Shown: positions 38,301 to 46,095 of the stretch, piece by piece
How positions within the stretch are numbered: position 1 is the first letter of the stretch
How the letters are laid out: each line of letters begins with the position of its first letter
Origin: DATCMA01 sp036563645
Lineage (GTDB): Bacteria; Actinomycetota; Actinomycetes; Mycobacteriales; Micromonosporaceae
Length of the DNA stretch: 64,000 bases
Assembly: GCA_036563645.1 (NCBI GenBank)
Contig: DATCMA010000022.1
Coordinates: 1 to 64,000, forward strand
Reading direction: 5' to 3'
Translations under genes and position numbers: made by a program
Notes under the pieces: generated by a model
Told to the model about the DNA's origin: nothing
The model's input: only the letters and a program-made list of their open reading frames with translations
Databases searched by the model: none

Positions 38301-38890
38301 CGGTGGTCTACGGCTATTTCCCGGCCTACTCCGAGGGCAACGAGCTGGTGGTCCTGGACGAGAAGGGCGAGCGGGAGCGGGCGCGGTTCCGGTTCCCGCG
38401 TCAGCGGCAGGGGCGTCGGCTGTGTATCGCGGATTTCTTCGCCCCGAAGGGGGAGCGCCTGGATGTGGTCGCGCTCCAGCTGGTGACGGTGGGGCAACCG
38501 ATTAGCGAGTACACCGCGAAGTTGTTCGCCCAGCACGAGTACCGCAGCTATCTGGAGGTGCACGGCCTGTCGGTGCAGTTGACGGAGGCGTTGGCGGAGT
38601 ACTGGCATCACCGTATTCGCCAGGAGCTCCTCCTGCCGGGGGGACGGACGGTGGCCGATGACGATCCGGCTGATCTGGCCGGGGTGTTGCGGGCTGACTA
38701 CCGCGGCTGCCGGTATTCCTTCGGGTATCCGGCGTGTCCGGATTTGGAGGATCGGGCCAAGGTCGTGGAGTTGTTGGGCGCGCAGCGCATTGGGGTGGAG
38801 CTGTCGGAGGAGTTCCAGCTGGTGCCGGAGCAGTCGACGGACGCGATTGTGGTGCACCACCCGGAGGCGAGCTACTTCAACGCGAAGTAG
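35375..38890 (+). CDS. metH: Cobalamin-dependent methionine synthase MetH
   Basis: 1171-aa, four-module enzyme that transfers a methyl group from methyltetrahydrofolate to homocysteine through methylcobalamin. GTG start after GAGG. The homocysteine domain has zinc ligands Cys224 (NCATGP) and the Cys pair at about 289-290 (VGGCCGTTPEH). The pterin domain begins near 330 (VIGERTNANGSKAF). The B12 cap helices are followed by DVHDIGKNL, with the cobalt-ligating His near 734. The C-terminal SAM reactivation domain includes YFPAYSEGNE and YRGCRYSFGYPACP. Full length, no defects seen. No B12 riboswitch is recognisable in the 190-bp upstream gap. Confidence 0.95.
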   Translation: MPNSVLDALADRVLIADGAMGTMLQAADLSIDEDFRGLEGCNEILNVTRPDVVRGIHDAYLAAGADCVETNTFGANFGNFGEYGITHRIRELSEAGARLAREAADRWSTPERPRFVLGSMGPGTKLPTLGHVSYAVLRDAYLENAAGLLLGGVDALIVETCQDLLQAKAAVVGARRAMAEVGREVPVICSVTVETTGTMLLGSEIGAALTALEPLGIDLIGLNCATGPAEMSEHLRYLSRHARVPVSVMPNAGLPELTAEGARYPLTPQELAEALERFVVEYGCALVGGCCGTTPEHIRAVVERLHGAVPARREPTPEPGVSSIYHHVPFTQEASVLVIGERTNANGSKAFREAMLAGDWQTCVEIARGQARDGAHLLDLCVDYVGRDGTADMRELAGRFATASTLPIMLDSTEPQVIEAGLEMLGGRCVVNSVNFEDGDGPGSRYARLMPIVKEHGAAVVALTIDEEGQARTAEWKVRVASRLIDDLTGRWGMALSDIFVDCLTFPIATGQEETRRDALETIEAIREIARRYPGVNFTLGISNVSFGLNPAARQVLNSVFLAECVHAGLTSAIVHASKILPMSAIPEEQRQVALDLIYDRRREGYDPLQRFIELFEGMDAASARQNRAEELAKLPLEERLKRRIIDGERGGLEADLDAALAQRPALSIINDILLDGMRVVGDLFGSGQMQLPFVLQSAEVMKAAVAYLEPHMDKSAESGKGRIVLATVKGDVHDIGKNLVDIILSNNGYEVINIGIKQPISAILEAAERHDADAIGMSGLLVKSTMVMKENLQEMVTRGVAHRWPVLLGGAALTRAFVEDDLRAMFPGEVYYARDAFEGLALMDRLMAAKRGGPAAVDPDREAALEARRARRARHRAQVAERLPSVDDDSVRSDVARDVEIPTPPFFGTRVVKGIPLAEYASFLDERATFMGQWGLRGARGGSGPSYEELVEKEGRPRLRYWLDRLTAEKVLEAAVVYGYFPAYSEGNELVVLDEKGERERARFRFPRQRQGRRLCIADFFAPKGERLDVVALQLVTVGQPISEYTAKLFAQHEYRSYLEVHGLSVQLTEALAEYWHHRIRQELLLPGGRTVADDDPADLAGVLRADYRGCRYSFGYPACPDLEDRAKVVELLGAQRIGVELSEEFQLVPEQSTDAIVVHHPEASYFNAK

Positions 38891-39387
38891 TCCTCTCGGG
38901 TGCGGGTGGTTCCCGCGTGCGGATGGGCGAGGGGAGTTCGCGGTGACGGTCTCCGGGTCTGGCTGCGCGGCCGCGGGTGACCAGTGCCTTCGTCGCGGTG
39001 CTGATCGGATGGCTGTCGGGTAGGTGTGCGGGGGCGCCGGGGTGCCGCGTGGGTGGCGGGTGTGGGGTGCGGACGGTCTGTGGGGAGGATGTCGCCGCCG
39101 GGTGTGTGTGGGCGTTTTCTCTGGTGTCCCTGATGGGAATGTGTGGTGCCCGATACGTATTTCTCCGTTGTCTGTATTCGGTTGAGTTTTCGCGTGCTTT
39201 CTGAGTGGTTCGCGCCTGGCGTCGTATTTCGGGCTGCTGTGGCGTGGGTGGTGGTGTGACGCGGACGTGATGTGCGATCACGTCGTGAGACTGGTCTTGC
39301 AAAAGAGAAAGTCGAGCCATTAAGGTCACCTGCGTCCGACGCCGTGGTCGTTGATGTAGCGGCCCGTCGGTCCCGCCTAATCGTGGT

Positions 39388-39500
39388 TTTACGAGCCGGG
39401 GACCCATTCATCTGGGGTGAATCCTCGAGGTGTTGCTCGAGGTAGGGCGTCTTCCCGTCCGAACCCGTCAGCTAACCCGGTCGGCGGCAGTGGAAGGAGT
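39388..39500 (+). ncRNA. ydaO/yuaA riboswitch (cyclic di-AMP)
   Basis: The conserved ydaO core is clear: AGCCGGGGA at the 5' side, GGGTGAAT near 39414-39421, a CCTCGAGG-TGTTG-CTCGAGG hairpin (39422-39440), then GGGCG and CCGAACCCGTCAGCTAACC (39462-39480), and a closing GGCGGC...GGAAGGA. In actinobacteria this RNA binds c-di-AMP and usually shuts off cell-wall hydrolase or resuscitation factor genes when the ligand is high. Here the gene downstream on the same strand is the secreted C39-like peptidase at 39814. Confidence 0.88.
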
Positions 39501-39508
39501 ACGTGGTC

Positions 39509-39625
39509 ATGCAACCCCCCGTGTGTCGTGGTCGATCGCGCCGCGTCCGTGTTGTCGGCATTGTCGGTCGTGTTGTTCTCGGCAGACAGTTTGTTCGCGA
39601 TTTCTCGGTGAACGCCATCGGTTTC
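39509..39625 (+). CDS. Possible 38-aa leader peptide after riboswitch
   Basis: ATG 39509 lies 10 nt after the GGAAGGAG that closes the riboswitch. The frame runs 38 codons to a TAG and encodes a basic, Val/Arg-rich peptide (MQPPVCRGRSRRVRVVGIVG...). The GGAAGGAG could serve as its ribosome site, and ligand-dependent pairing could hide it. It may equally be chance. Confidence 0.25.
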
Positions 39626-39813
39626 TAGTGCCGGTGGGTGTGTCCGCGGGCGGCTTATTCCGTCGTCACCGGATTGCTCGTTCCCTCTGCGGCCCGGGCT
39701 GATGGTGGTCCATCAGCGTGTCGTCGTGTTGCGCAGGAATTGGCGTCAGTTGGGCCCGCGTTGTCGTTTGCCTTGTGTCCATTGTGGATCTTCTGTCGCT
39801 TGTGGGGTCTGCC

Positions 39814-40614
39814 GTGAATCATCGCCGTGCTACGCCGGTGCGCGTCGATTCCCGTCGTATGGTCATCGCCTTGTCGGCGGCCGTGGTGTCGGTCACCGTC
39901 GTGAGTGGAGTGCTCGCCGGGGGTGGCCAACCTGTCGAGAAGTCACACGTTGTCGACATGTCCGCGGCCTTGGACGACCGTGCCAAGGCCGTCGATCAGG
40001 CGGATCGGGCCGCCCGGCCCGCGGCCGAGTCGTCGGCGGGCGAAGCGCCCGCGGGCGAGTCGGCGGCGCCGGTCGAGCCTGCGGTGTCGCCTACGCCGAA
40101 GCCGCCGTCTGAGAAGGTGCTCACCTACGACTTCCAAGAACAGCCGAACTCGTACTACTGCGGGCCGGCCGCGACGCGCAACGCGTTGAGCGCCCGCGGT
40201 ATCAGCGTCAGCCAAGATGAGCTCGCCCGGCGGTTGGGGACCGATTTCGGCGGTACGGACTCGGCGTATGACACGACTCGGGTGCTCAACGAGATGATCG
40301 GTGAGGAGGTCTACCAGACGCGGGAGATTCGCGGCCGGGCGACCTCCGCGGACATGGACCGCCTGCAGGAGGACGTGGTCCGGGCGATTAGCAACGGGTA
40401 CGCGGTGGTGGCCAACGTCGTGGGCGGCATCACGGATGCCGCGGGGATATGGCGGTCGTATCCGGGAGGCCACTACGTGACGATCGTCGGATACCGCGAC
40501 GACGGCCGGATGGTGAAGGTAGCGGATCCGGCGGGGATCGGCGGCGACGGCACGTATTGGGTGTCGACCATCAATATGGCGCTGTGGATGTCCACCCGCG
40601 GCTACTCGGCCTAA
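39814..40614 (+). CDS. Secreted C39-like cysteine peptidase, riboswitch-linked
   Basis: 266-aa exported protein; GTG 39814 is chosen as the start nearest the signal-like hydrophobic helix (VIALSAAVVSVTVVSGVLAGG, residues about 15-35). An upstream ATG at 39718 is possible. An Ala/Glu/Pro-rich spacer at about 60-105 links to the peptidase domain: Cys in QPNSYYCGPAATR, His in PGGHYVTIVGY, Asp in KVADPAG. It is closely related to the protein at 1058-1774, including the TRGYSA C-terminus. The substrate is unknown; the c-di-AMP riboswitch upstream links it to cell-envelope homeostasis. Confidence 0.75.
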   Translation: MNHRRATPVRVDSRRMVIALSAAVVSVTVVSGVLAGGGQPVEKSHVVDMSAALDDRAKAVDQADRAARPAAESSAGEAPAGESAAPVEPAVSPTPKPPSEKVLTYDFQEQPNSYYCGPAATRNALSARGISVSQDELARRLGTDFGGTDSAYDTTRVLNEMIGEEVYQTREIRGRATSADMDRLQEDVVRAISNGYAVVANVVGGITDAAGIWRSYPGGHYVTIVGYRDDGRMVKVADPAGIGGDGTYWVSTINMALWMSTRGYSA

Positions 40615-40648
40615 GCGCCGGGTGCGTGGCCTGGCCCGCACCCGGCGC
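40615..40648 (+). terminator. Strong hairpin terminator after C39-like gene
   Basis: 12-bp perfect stem (GCGCCGGGTGCG at 40615-40626, complement at 40637-40648), 10-nt loop, beginning at the base after the stop codon. Confidence 0.75.
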
Positions 40649-40693
40649 GAGGACCGGGGACGGTGGCCGCCGCGGGTGGCATACTCGGCTGCC

Positions 40694-40942
40694 ATGGTGC
40701 TGTCCCGTGGCTGGGCACTCTTTCTCACCGCGGTCGGGGTCTGGACGTGGGTGATCTGGCCTCGGTTTGCGGTGGCCATCTGGAACGATCCGCGCTCGTG
40801 GTCAACGGGCCGGGTAGCCGAGGGGACGCCGACGGAGTTCCTCTGGATCCACGCCTTGTTGATCATCACGTCGTTGGCGATCGGCACCGCGGTCGGGGTG
40901 CTCGGGGTGCGGGGGTGGCGGGCCCACCGCCGCTTGCGATGA
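40694..40942 (+). CDS. SCO4848-like small membrane protein
   Basis: 82-aa protein from ATG 40694 with two TM helices (about 5-22, WALFLTAVGVWTWVIW; about 50-72, LWIHALLIITSLAIGTAVGV). FAVAIWNDPRSWS between them matches the SCO4848-type family of actinobacterial membrane proteins. Function is unknown. Confidence 0.7.
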   Translation: MVLSRGWALFLTAVGVWTWVIWPRFAVAIWNDPRSWSTGRVAEGTPTEFLWIHALLIITSLAIGTAVGVLGVRGWRAHRRLR

Positions 40943-41027
40943 GGGATGGGCGGACCCGGGTCGGCGGGGTGGGTTTGGTTCGCGGGTGACCGGGAAACCG
41001 GCGAGGCGTACAGCGGGGGGTGGCCTC

Positions 41028-41156
41028 ATGCCGATCAGCACGGAGAAGCGGATCGCCCATTACCACCAGCAGAGCGGGAGCCCACGGTTGACGGCGCGGC
41101 AGCGGCGGCGGGTCCGCAAGAAGGAGAACGCGCAGCGCGCTCGCGGTGCCCGGTGA
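41028..41156 (+). CDS. Small basic protein (42 aa)
   Basis: ATG 41028 with GGGGGGTGG upstream. The product MPISTEKRIAHYHQQSGSPR continues into LTARQRRRVRKKENAQRARG, a strongly basic C-terminus. Similar tiny proteins (HYxxQ...LTxRQRRRxxKK) occur across actinobacteria and phages. A nucleic-acid or ribosome-binding role is likely from charge alone. Confidence 0.55.
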   Translation: MPISTEKRIAHYHQQSGSPRLTARQRRRVRKKENAQRARGAR

Positions 41157-41215
41157 GGCGCCCGACAACAGGGTCGTGATCTTGAGGGTGGGTGCGGCCG
41201 GTCATACTGGACGGC

Positions 41216-41947
41216 ATGAGCCGCGCCGCCGCTGTATTTCGCCGCTTGCCTCTGCTCTGTGGGCTGGCCGTCGCGCTGGTGACCGGGGTGGCGTGCGGTC
41301 TTGTTCCGTTGCTCGCTCCGGTGGAGCCCGACCCGGCTGAGCCGATCACCACGGAGCGGCAGCCTGTTGACGGCACCACGAGCCTGGAGGAGTTCGAGCA
41401 GGACGTCACCGGTGCCGTGCAGCTGGCGGAGGTGTTTTGGTCGGAGCAGTTTCATGCGGCGGGGCTGCGGTTTGAGTCGATCACCGCGGTGATTCCCTAC
41501 ACCCGGGATGGGGAGGTCAGCTGCGGTGAGCTGCTGGTGACGAGGAACAACGCGTTCTACTGCCGGGTCACGGACGCCATCGCCTACGACGTGCGGTGGG
41601 CCTACCAGGCGTTCCAGCAGATCGGTGACGCGTTCGTGTACTTCCTGTTGGGGCATGAGTACGCGCACGCGGTGCAGGCTCGCTTGGGAATCCGGCACGA
41701 TTTCACCATTGAGTCGGAGCTGCAGGCTGATTGTCTGGCCGGCGCGTACATCGGTGACTCGGTGCGGGCGCAGCGGCTCATGCTCGACAGCGGTGATCTC
41801 GCGGAGTTCGAGGCTGGTCTGCGGGCGGTGGCGGACGATCCGGGGCAGCCGTGGTTCGCTGAGGACGCGCACGGCAGTGCCGAGCAGCGGACGAGGGCGT
41901 TTTTCGCGGGTTTCGATCGCTCGTTGGCTGCCTGTGGTGTGCGGTGA
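41216..41947 (+). CDS. Secreted/membrane-anchored neutral zinc metallopeptidase
   Basis: 243-aa protein from ATG 41216. N-terminal hydrophobic segment (LPLLCGLAVALVTGVACGL, residues about 11-29); VACG could be a lipobox-like site. The zinc site HEYAH occurs in FLLGHEYAHAVQARLG with a downstream Glu in ESELQADCLAGAYIG, the pattern of the YpfJ/neutral-zinc-metallopeptidase family. Substrate unknown. Confidence 0.78.
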   Translation: MSRAAAVFRRLPLLCGLAVALVTGVACGLVPLLAPVEPDPAEPITTERQPVDGTTSLEEFEQDVTGAVQLAEVFWSEQFHAAGLRFESITAVIPYTRDGEVSCGELLVTRNNAFYCRVTDAIAYDVRWAYQAFQQIGDAFVYFLLGHEYAHAVQARLGIRHDFTIESELQADCLAGAYIGDSVRAQRLMLDSGDLAEFEAGLRAVADDPGQPWFAEDAHGSAEQRTRAFFAGFDRSLAACGVR

Positions 41948-42031
41948 GGGTGGAGGAGCCCGATAGGCGGGGCGCATCCCGGTGGGTGACACTGGTCGGC
42001 GTCGAACCCCGCGTGTGAGGAGAGAGACGCC

Positions 42032-42739
42032 GTGACCGCTTACTCGATCGCCGCTGTTCTGTTCGACATGGACGGCACGCTGATTGACAGCGAGCGGCTG
42101 TGGGATGTCGCGATGGAAGAGCTGGCCGCCGCGTATGGGGGGCGACTGTCGAAGCGTGCCCGTCAGGCGATGGTGGGATCGAGCATGGCCACCTCGATGC
42201 GGATCTTGCACGCGGAGCTCGACCAGCCGTGGCGGGATCCCGCGGAGGGGATCGCGTTTTTGGAGCGGCGGGTCGCGGAGCTGTTCCGCAGCGACGTGCA
42301 GTGGCGGCCGGGTGCGGCGGAGTTGCTGCGTGAGGTCCGGGCGGCGGGGATTCCCACGGCGCTGGTCACGTCGACCGCCCGACGGCTCGTGGAGATCGCG
42401 TTGGACACGTTGGGGCGGGAGAACTTCGATGTGGTGGTCTGCGGGGACGAGGTCAGCGCCCCCAAGCCGGATCCCACGCCGTATGTGACGGCTATCGAGC
42501 GGTTAGGTGTGCCGGCGCAGCGGTGTGTGGCGATTGAGGATTCCCCGGCTGGGGTGCGCAGCGCGGTGGCGGCCGGGGTGACGGTGGTTGCGGTGGAGGG
42601 TGCGGCTCCGGTGCCGCCGATGGAGGGGATTTATCGGCTCGCCACCCTCGCTGGGGTCAACGTGGAGTTTCTCGCGTCGCTGCTGCCGCAGACCGCTGAC
42701 GCGGTGGCCGCGTTGGATGGGGGGTCGGCGGCGTCCTAG
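42032..42739 (+). CDS. HAD-superfamily phosphatase (beta-phosphoglucomutase-like subgroup)
   Basis: 235-aa cytosolic enzyme; GTG start with GGAGAG upstream. HAD motif I DMDGTLIDSE, with the nucleophile Asp; motif II ALVTSTARRL; motif III Lys in SAPKPDPTPY; motif IV AIEDSPAGVRSAVAAG. The helical cap inserted after motif I makes it subclass IA. It probably dephosphorylates a sugar phosphate or nucleotide. A terminator follows. Confidence 0.87.
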   Translation: MTAYSIAAVLFDMDGTLIDSERLWDVAMEELAAAYGGRLSKRARQAMVGSSMATSMRILHAELDQPWRDPAEGIAFLERRVAELFRSDVQWRPGAAELLREVRAAGIPTALVTSTARRLVEIALDTLGRENFDVVVCGDEVSAPKPDPTPYVTAIERLGVPAQRCVAIEDSPAGVRSAVAAGVTVVAVEGAAPVPPMEGIYRLATLAGVNVEFLASLLPQTADAVAALDGGSAAS

Positions 42740-42743
42740 GGGT

Positions 42744-42773
42744 GGGGTGGCCAGGCCCACGCCTGGCCACCCC
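42744..42773. terminator. Bidirectional hairpin terminator
   Basis: 13-bp perfect stem (GGGGTGGCCAGGC at 42744-42756, complement at 42761-42773) and loop CCAC, between the HAD gene (plus) and the ABC permease gene (minus). Confidence 0.75.
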
Positions 42774-42781
42774 GTCTGTGG

Positions 42782-45328
42782 TCACTCGTGGGCGATGGCC
42801 CCGAGGACGTTGAGTCGTGCGGCGCGCAGCGCCGGCAGGAGTGCTGCGATCACGCCGACGATGGCGGCGAGTCCGATGAAGACCGCCATGTCGGCCCATG
42901 GCAGCACCAGGTGGCGGAGGCCTTGGTCGCGCAGCGCGCGCACCATCGCGGCACCGAGGCCTGCCCCGACGATGACGCCGAGCAGCGCGCCGAACACCGA
43001 GATCACCACCGATTCCACGGTGATCATCCGCATGGTGGCGGCCCGGCTGAGGCCGATCGCCCGCAGCAGGCCGAGTTCCCGGGTGCGTTCGATCACCGAC
43101 AGGGCGAGGGTGTTGATGATGCCCAGCACGGCGATGAGGATCGCCAACGCCAACAGGATCTGGATCATCACCAGTAGGCGGTCGGCGATACTCGTCTGCT
43201 CCTTGAGGAAAGCGGACCGGTCGGCGACTGACACCTCAGGGCTGTCGGCGAGGAGCGCTTCGACCTGTGGTTGGACGTCGTCGACGCGGCTGCCGGGGGC
43301 CAGTTGGAGGAAGCCCTGGACGGGCTGGGGTGTGGAGAAGTTCGCCGCCGCTTGCGGGGGCAGCATGTAGCCGTCGTAGAGCTCGGATTTGACGTAGGTG
43401 CCGGCCACGGTGTAGGTGGCGCGCTCCCCGCGGGCCAGCTGCACCGACACGGTGCTGCCGACGCTCAGTCCGCGTTCCCGGGCGGTGTCGTCGTCGACGA
43501 GCACCTGGTGGGGTTCGAGACGGTCCACGGCGCCGGTGGCCATCTTGAGCTTGAAGATTTCCCGGAAGCCTGCGAGGTCGGAGGGGGCGTAGACGTAGGT
43601 GCGTTCGTCGTCGACGAGCGCGTAGTCGACGTAGAGGCCGGTGACCGCGGCGACCCCGGGCAGCTCGGCTGCTTTGTCGAGCACCGCCGGGTCGAACGTG
43701 GGCGGCCGGGCTCCGGTTTGCACCCCCGAGATGACCAGGTCGGCCTTGACGTTGTCCTCCACGACCGCGGTCAGGGTGCGTTTGGCGGAGTTGACGATGA
43801 CGGTCACGCAGGTGACCAGCGCGATGCCGACCATCAGGGCGGCGGCGGTGATCGCGGTGCGCCGCGGGTTGCGTCCGGAGTTGAGTCGGCCGAGTTTCCC
43901 GACGACGGACCAGGAGAACAGGCGGCCGAGCAGCGCCACCGCCGGCTTGCTGATCAGTGGGGTGAGCAGCGCGATGCCGATGAAGGAGACGAGCACCCCG
44001 CCGAGGAACACCCACAGGGTGGCGTCGTTCGGGTCGCCGAAGAGGCCGATTCCCAGCAGGGTGACGCCGACGGCGGTGACGAGCGCGCCGGTGACGGTGA
44101 TGCGGGTCAGTGGCCGGTCGGGGGTGGCGACGTCCTGCATCGCCGCGATCGGGGGGATGCGGGAGGCGCGCAGCGCCGGCAGGAGCGCGGCGACGATGGT
44201 GACGAGCAGCCCGACGACGATGGAGCTGATCACTGCGGACAGGGGGACGCCGACGCTGGCCAGCTGCAGGTCACTCGTGGTGCTGAACAGGTAGGCCAGC
44301 AGCGCGCCGACGCCGATTCCGGCGCCCAGGCCGAGCACCGCGGCGATCACCCCGATGATCACGGCTTCGGTGAGGACGGCGCCCACGATTTGCCGTCGGC
44401 TGGCGCCGACGGCGCGCATGAGGGCGAGTTCGCGGGTCCGCTGCGCCACGACGATCGAGAAGGTGTTGAGGATGAGGAACACGCCGACGAAGAGCGCGAC
44501 CGCGGCGAATCCGAGGAGGAGGTTGTTGAAGAACTCCAACGCTTCTCGGAAGCTTTCGGAGGTTTCGTCGGCGAGTTCTTTGCCGGTCTTGACGATGTAT
44601 CCGTCGCCGAGGGCGGTGGTGATGGTGTCGCGCAGCGCGCTGGGGGTCACCCCGTCGGCGGCCTGGACGTGGATGCTGGTGTAGGAGTTGGGTTCGCCGA
44701 GCATGAGGCGCTGGGCGACCGGGGTGGTGAAGAGGATCTCCTGCGCTCCGCCGATGCTGTCGCGTCCGCCGGTGTAGCCGTAGATGCCGACGACGGTGAA
44801 TTCGCGTTTCGGTTCCAGGGTCAGCACTCCGACGCGGTCGCCGACGGCGATCTTCGCGGCTTTGGCGACGGCCGCGTTCACGGCGATTTCGTCGTCCTTG
44901 GCAGGCCCGCGGCCTTCGCGCAGCTCGACGAGTTGGTCGCTGTCGACCCAGTTGCCGCCAAGCTGCGGCGGCCCGAAGGTCGTGAGGGCTTTGCCGTTCT
45001 TGCCGATGACGCGGGCACCGTCGACGGAGACGACACCGGTGGCGGAGGCGACCCCGGGGAGAGCGCGGATCTTCTCGACGAGATCCGCCGATACCGGAGT
45101 CGGCGCGTTCTCCCATTCGAGTTCGCTCACCTGCATATTCGGTTTGGCGCGCACCGCCACGTCGATGGAGCTGTAGGCGGTGGCGAACACCGAGTCGAAG
45201 GTGCGTCCCAGGGTGTCGGTGAGCACGAAGGCACCGGAGACGAACATCGTCCCGAGGACGACCGCGAGCCCGGACAGCAGCAGCCGCAGTTTGCGCGCCA
45301 GCAGGTTCCTGATCGTGATGCGCAGCAT
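42782..45328 (-). CDS. ABC transporter permease, MacB/FtsX type
   Basis: 848-aa membrane protein; its ATG overlaps the ATPase stop by one base (TGATG). It has a duplicated FtsX layout. TM1 is near residue 20 (LLLSGLAVVLGTMFVSGAF), followed by an extracytoplasmic MacB-PCD-like domain to about 250. Three TM helices (about 265-400) include FSIVVAQRTRELALMRAVGASRRQI. Central TM helices lie at about 415-510 (TAITAAALMVGIALVTCVTV), followed by a second extracellular domain. The last three TM helices are at the C-terminus with ALSVIERTRELGLLRAIG. Such mechanotransmission transporters export lipids, peptides or antibiotics or act as sensors. Substrate unknown. Confidence 0.88.
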   Translation of the reverse strand: MLRITIRNLLARKLRLLLSGLAVVLGTMFVSGAFVLTDTLGRTFDSVFATAYSSIDVAVRAKPNMQVSELEWENAPTPVSADLVEKIRALPGVASATGVVSVDGARVIGKNGKALTTFGPPQLGGNWVDSDQLVELREGRGPAKDDEIAVNAAVAKAAKIAVGDRVGVLTLEPKREFTVVGIYGYTGGRDSIGGAQEILFTTPVAQRLMLGEPNSYTSIHVQAADGVTPSALRDTITTALGDGYIVKTGKELADETSESFREALEFFNNLLLGFAAVALFVGVFLILNTFSIVVAQRTRELALMRAVGASRRQIVGAVLTEAVIIGVIAAVLGLGAGIGVGALLAYLFSTTSDLQLASVGVPLSAVISSIVVGLLVTIVAALLPALRASRIPPIAAMQDVATPDRPLTRITVTGALVTAVGVTLLGIGLFGDPNDATLWVFLGGVLVSFIGIALLTPLISKPAVALLGRLFSWSVVGKLGRLNSGRNPRRTAITAAALMVGIALVTCVTVIVNSAKRTLTAVVEDNVKADLVISGVQTGARPPTFDPAVLDKAAELPGVAAVTGLYVDYALVDDERTYVYAPSDLAGFREIFKLKMATGAVDRLEPHQVLVDDDTARERGLSVGSTVSVQLARGERATYTVAGTYVKSELYDGYMLPPQAAANFSTPQPVQGFLQLAPGSRVDDVQPQVEALLADSPEVSVADRSAFLKEQTSIADRLLVMIQILLALAILIAVLGIINTLALSVIERTRELGLLRAIGLSRAATMRMITVESVVISVFGALLGVIVGAGLGAAMVRALRDQGLRHLVLPWADMAVFIGLAAIVGVIAALLPALRAARLNVLGAIAHE

Positions 45329-46095
45329 CAGCCCTCCGCCCCTGTGAGCACGTCCAGCCGCTTCATCGTGTCCAGCACCGATTCGGGCGTGGGACCGGAG
45401 AGTTCGGTGACGATCTGCCCGTCGGCGAGGAAGACCACGCGGTCGGCGTAGGAGGCGGCTACCGGGTCGTGGGTGACCATCACGATGGTCTGCCCGTATT
45501 CCTTGACGGAGTTGCGCAGGAAGTTCAGCACCTCGGCCCCGGCGCGCGAGTCGAGGTTGCCGGTGGGTTCGTCAGCGAAGATGACCTCCGGCCGGGCGAC
45601 GAGGGCGCGGGCGCAGGCCACCCGCTGCTGCTGGCCACCGGAGAGCTGGCTTGGCCGGTGGTTGAGCCGGTCGCGAAGCCCGACGATGTCGATGACGGTG
45701 TCGAACCAGGCGGGGTCGGGTTTCCGGCCGGCGATGGCCAGGGGAAGCAGGATGTTCTCCTTCGCCGTCAGGGTGGGCAGCAGGTTGAACTGCTGGAAGA
45801 TGAAGCCGACCTTGTCGCGGCGCAGCCGGGTGAGTCCCGCGTCGCTGAGGCCGGTTACCCGGGTGTCGCCGATGGTGACCTCACCTCGGGTGACGACGTC
45901 GAGGCCGGCTAGGCAGTGCATGAGGGTAGATTTGCCGGAGCCGGACGGGCCCATGATCGCGGTGAAGCGTCCGCGTTCGAACTCCACGGTCACGCCGCGC
46001 AGCGCGATGACTTGAGCCTCGCCGGTGCCGTATACCTTCCAGACGTCGCTGGCGCGTGCCGCGATCGGGTTGTCGCGGCGTTCCGTCCCGGTCAC
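45328..46095 (-). CDS. ABC transporter ATP-binding protein (LolD/MacB type)
   Basis: 255-aa ATPase: Walker A GPSGSGKST, Q-loop FIFQQFNLLPTLTAKENI, signature LSGGQQQRVACARAL, Walker B VIFADEPTGNLDS, H-loop VMVTHDP. It partners the permease encoded one base downstream. ATG 46095. The promoter probably lies in the 335-bp upstream gap, which holds a palindrome at 46243-46258. Confidence 0.93.
   Translation of the reverse strand: MTGTERRDNPIAARASDVWKVYGTGEAQVIALRGVTVEFERGRFTAIMGPSGSGKSTLMHCLAGLDVVTRGEVTIGDTRVTGLSDAGLTRLRRDKVGFIFQQFNLLPTLTAKENILLPLAIAGRKPDPAWFDTVIDIVGLRDRLNHRPSQLSGGQQQRVACARALVARPEVIFADEPTGNLDSRAGAEVLNFLRNSVKEYGQTIVMVTHDPVAASYADRVVFLADGQIVTELSGPTPESVLDTMKRLDVLTGAEG

Larger units (their letters stand above)
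38891..39813. other. 923-bp gene-free region holding the ydaO riboswitch
   Basis: No convincing CDS. A weak hairpin (GCGGG/CCCGC, 38902-38916) follows metH. An AT-richer tract at about 39130-39230 could hold the promoter. The riboswitch is at 39388-39500. About 310 nt separate it from the chosen start of the C39-like peptidase, and within this a 38-codon reading frame starts at ATG 39509. No transposon remnants were seen. Confidence 0.5.

Noticed and set aside
38977..39204. Plus-strand 75-codon frame after metH with Cys/Gly-rich product
   Set aside because: No ribosome site, no family resemblance, and composition typical of random GC-rich sequence.
38872..39411. Minus-strand frames across the metH-riboswitch interval
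   Set aside because: They are Thr/His/Arg-rich, lack ribosome sites and overlap the riboswitch and metH end.
43271..45451. Very long plus-strand open frame (over 700 codons) antisense to the ABC permease
   Set aside because: Its predicted product is Gly/Asp/Glu/Gln-rich low complexity without motifs, the usual antisense artefact of GC-rich genes; the permease on the other strand has clear FtsX motifs.
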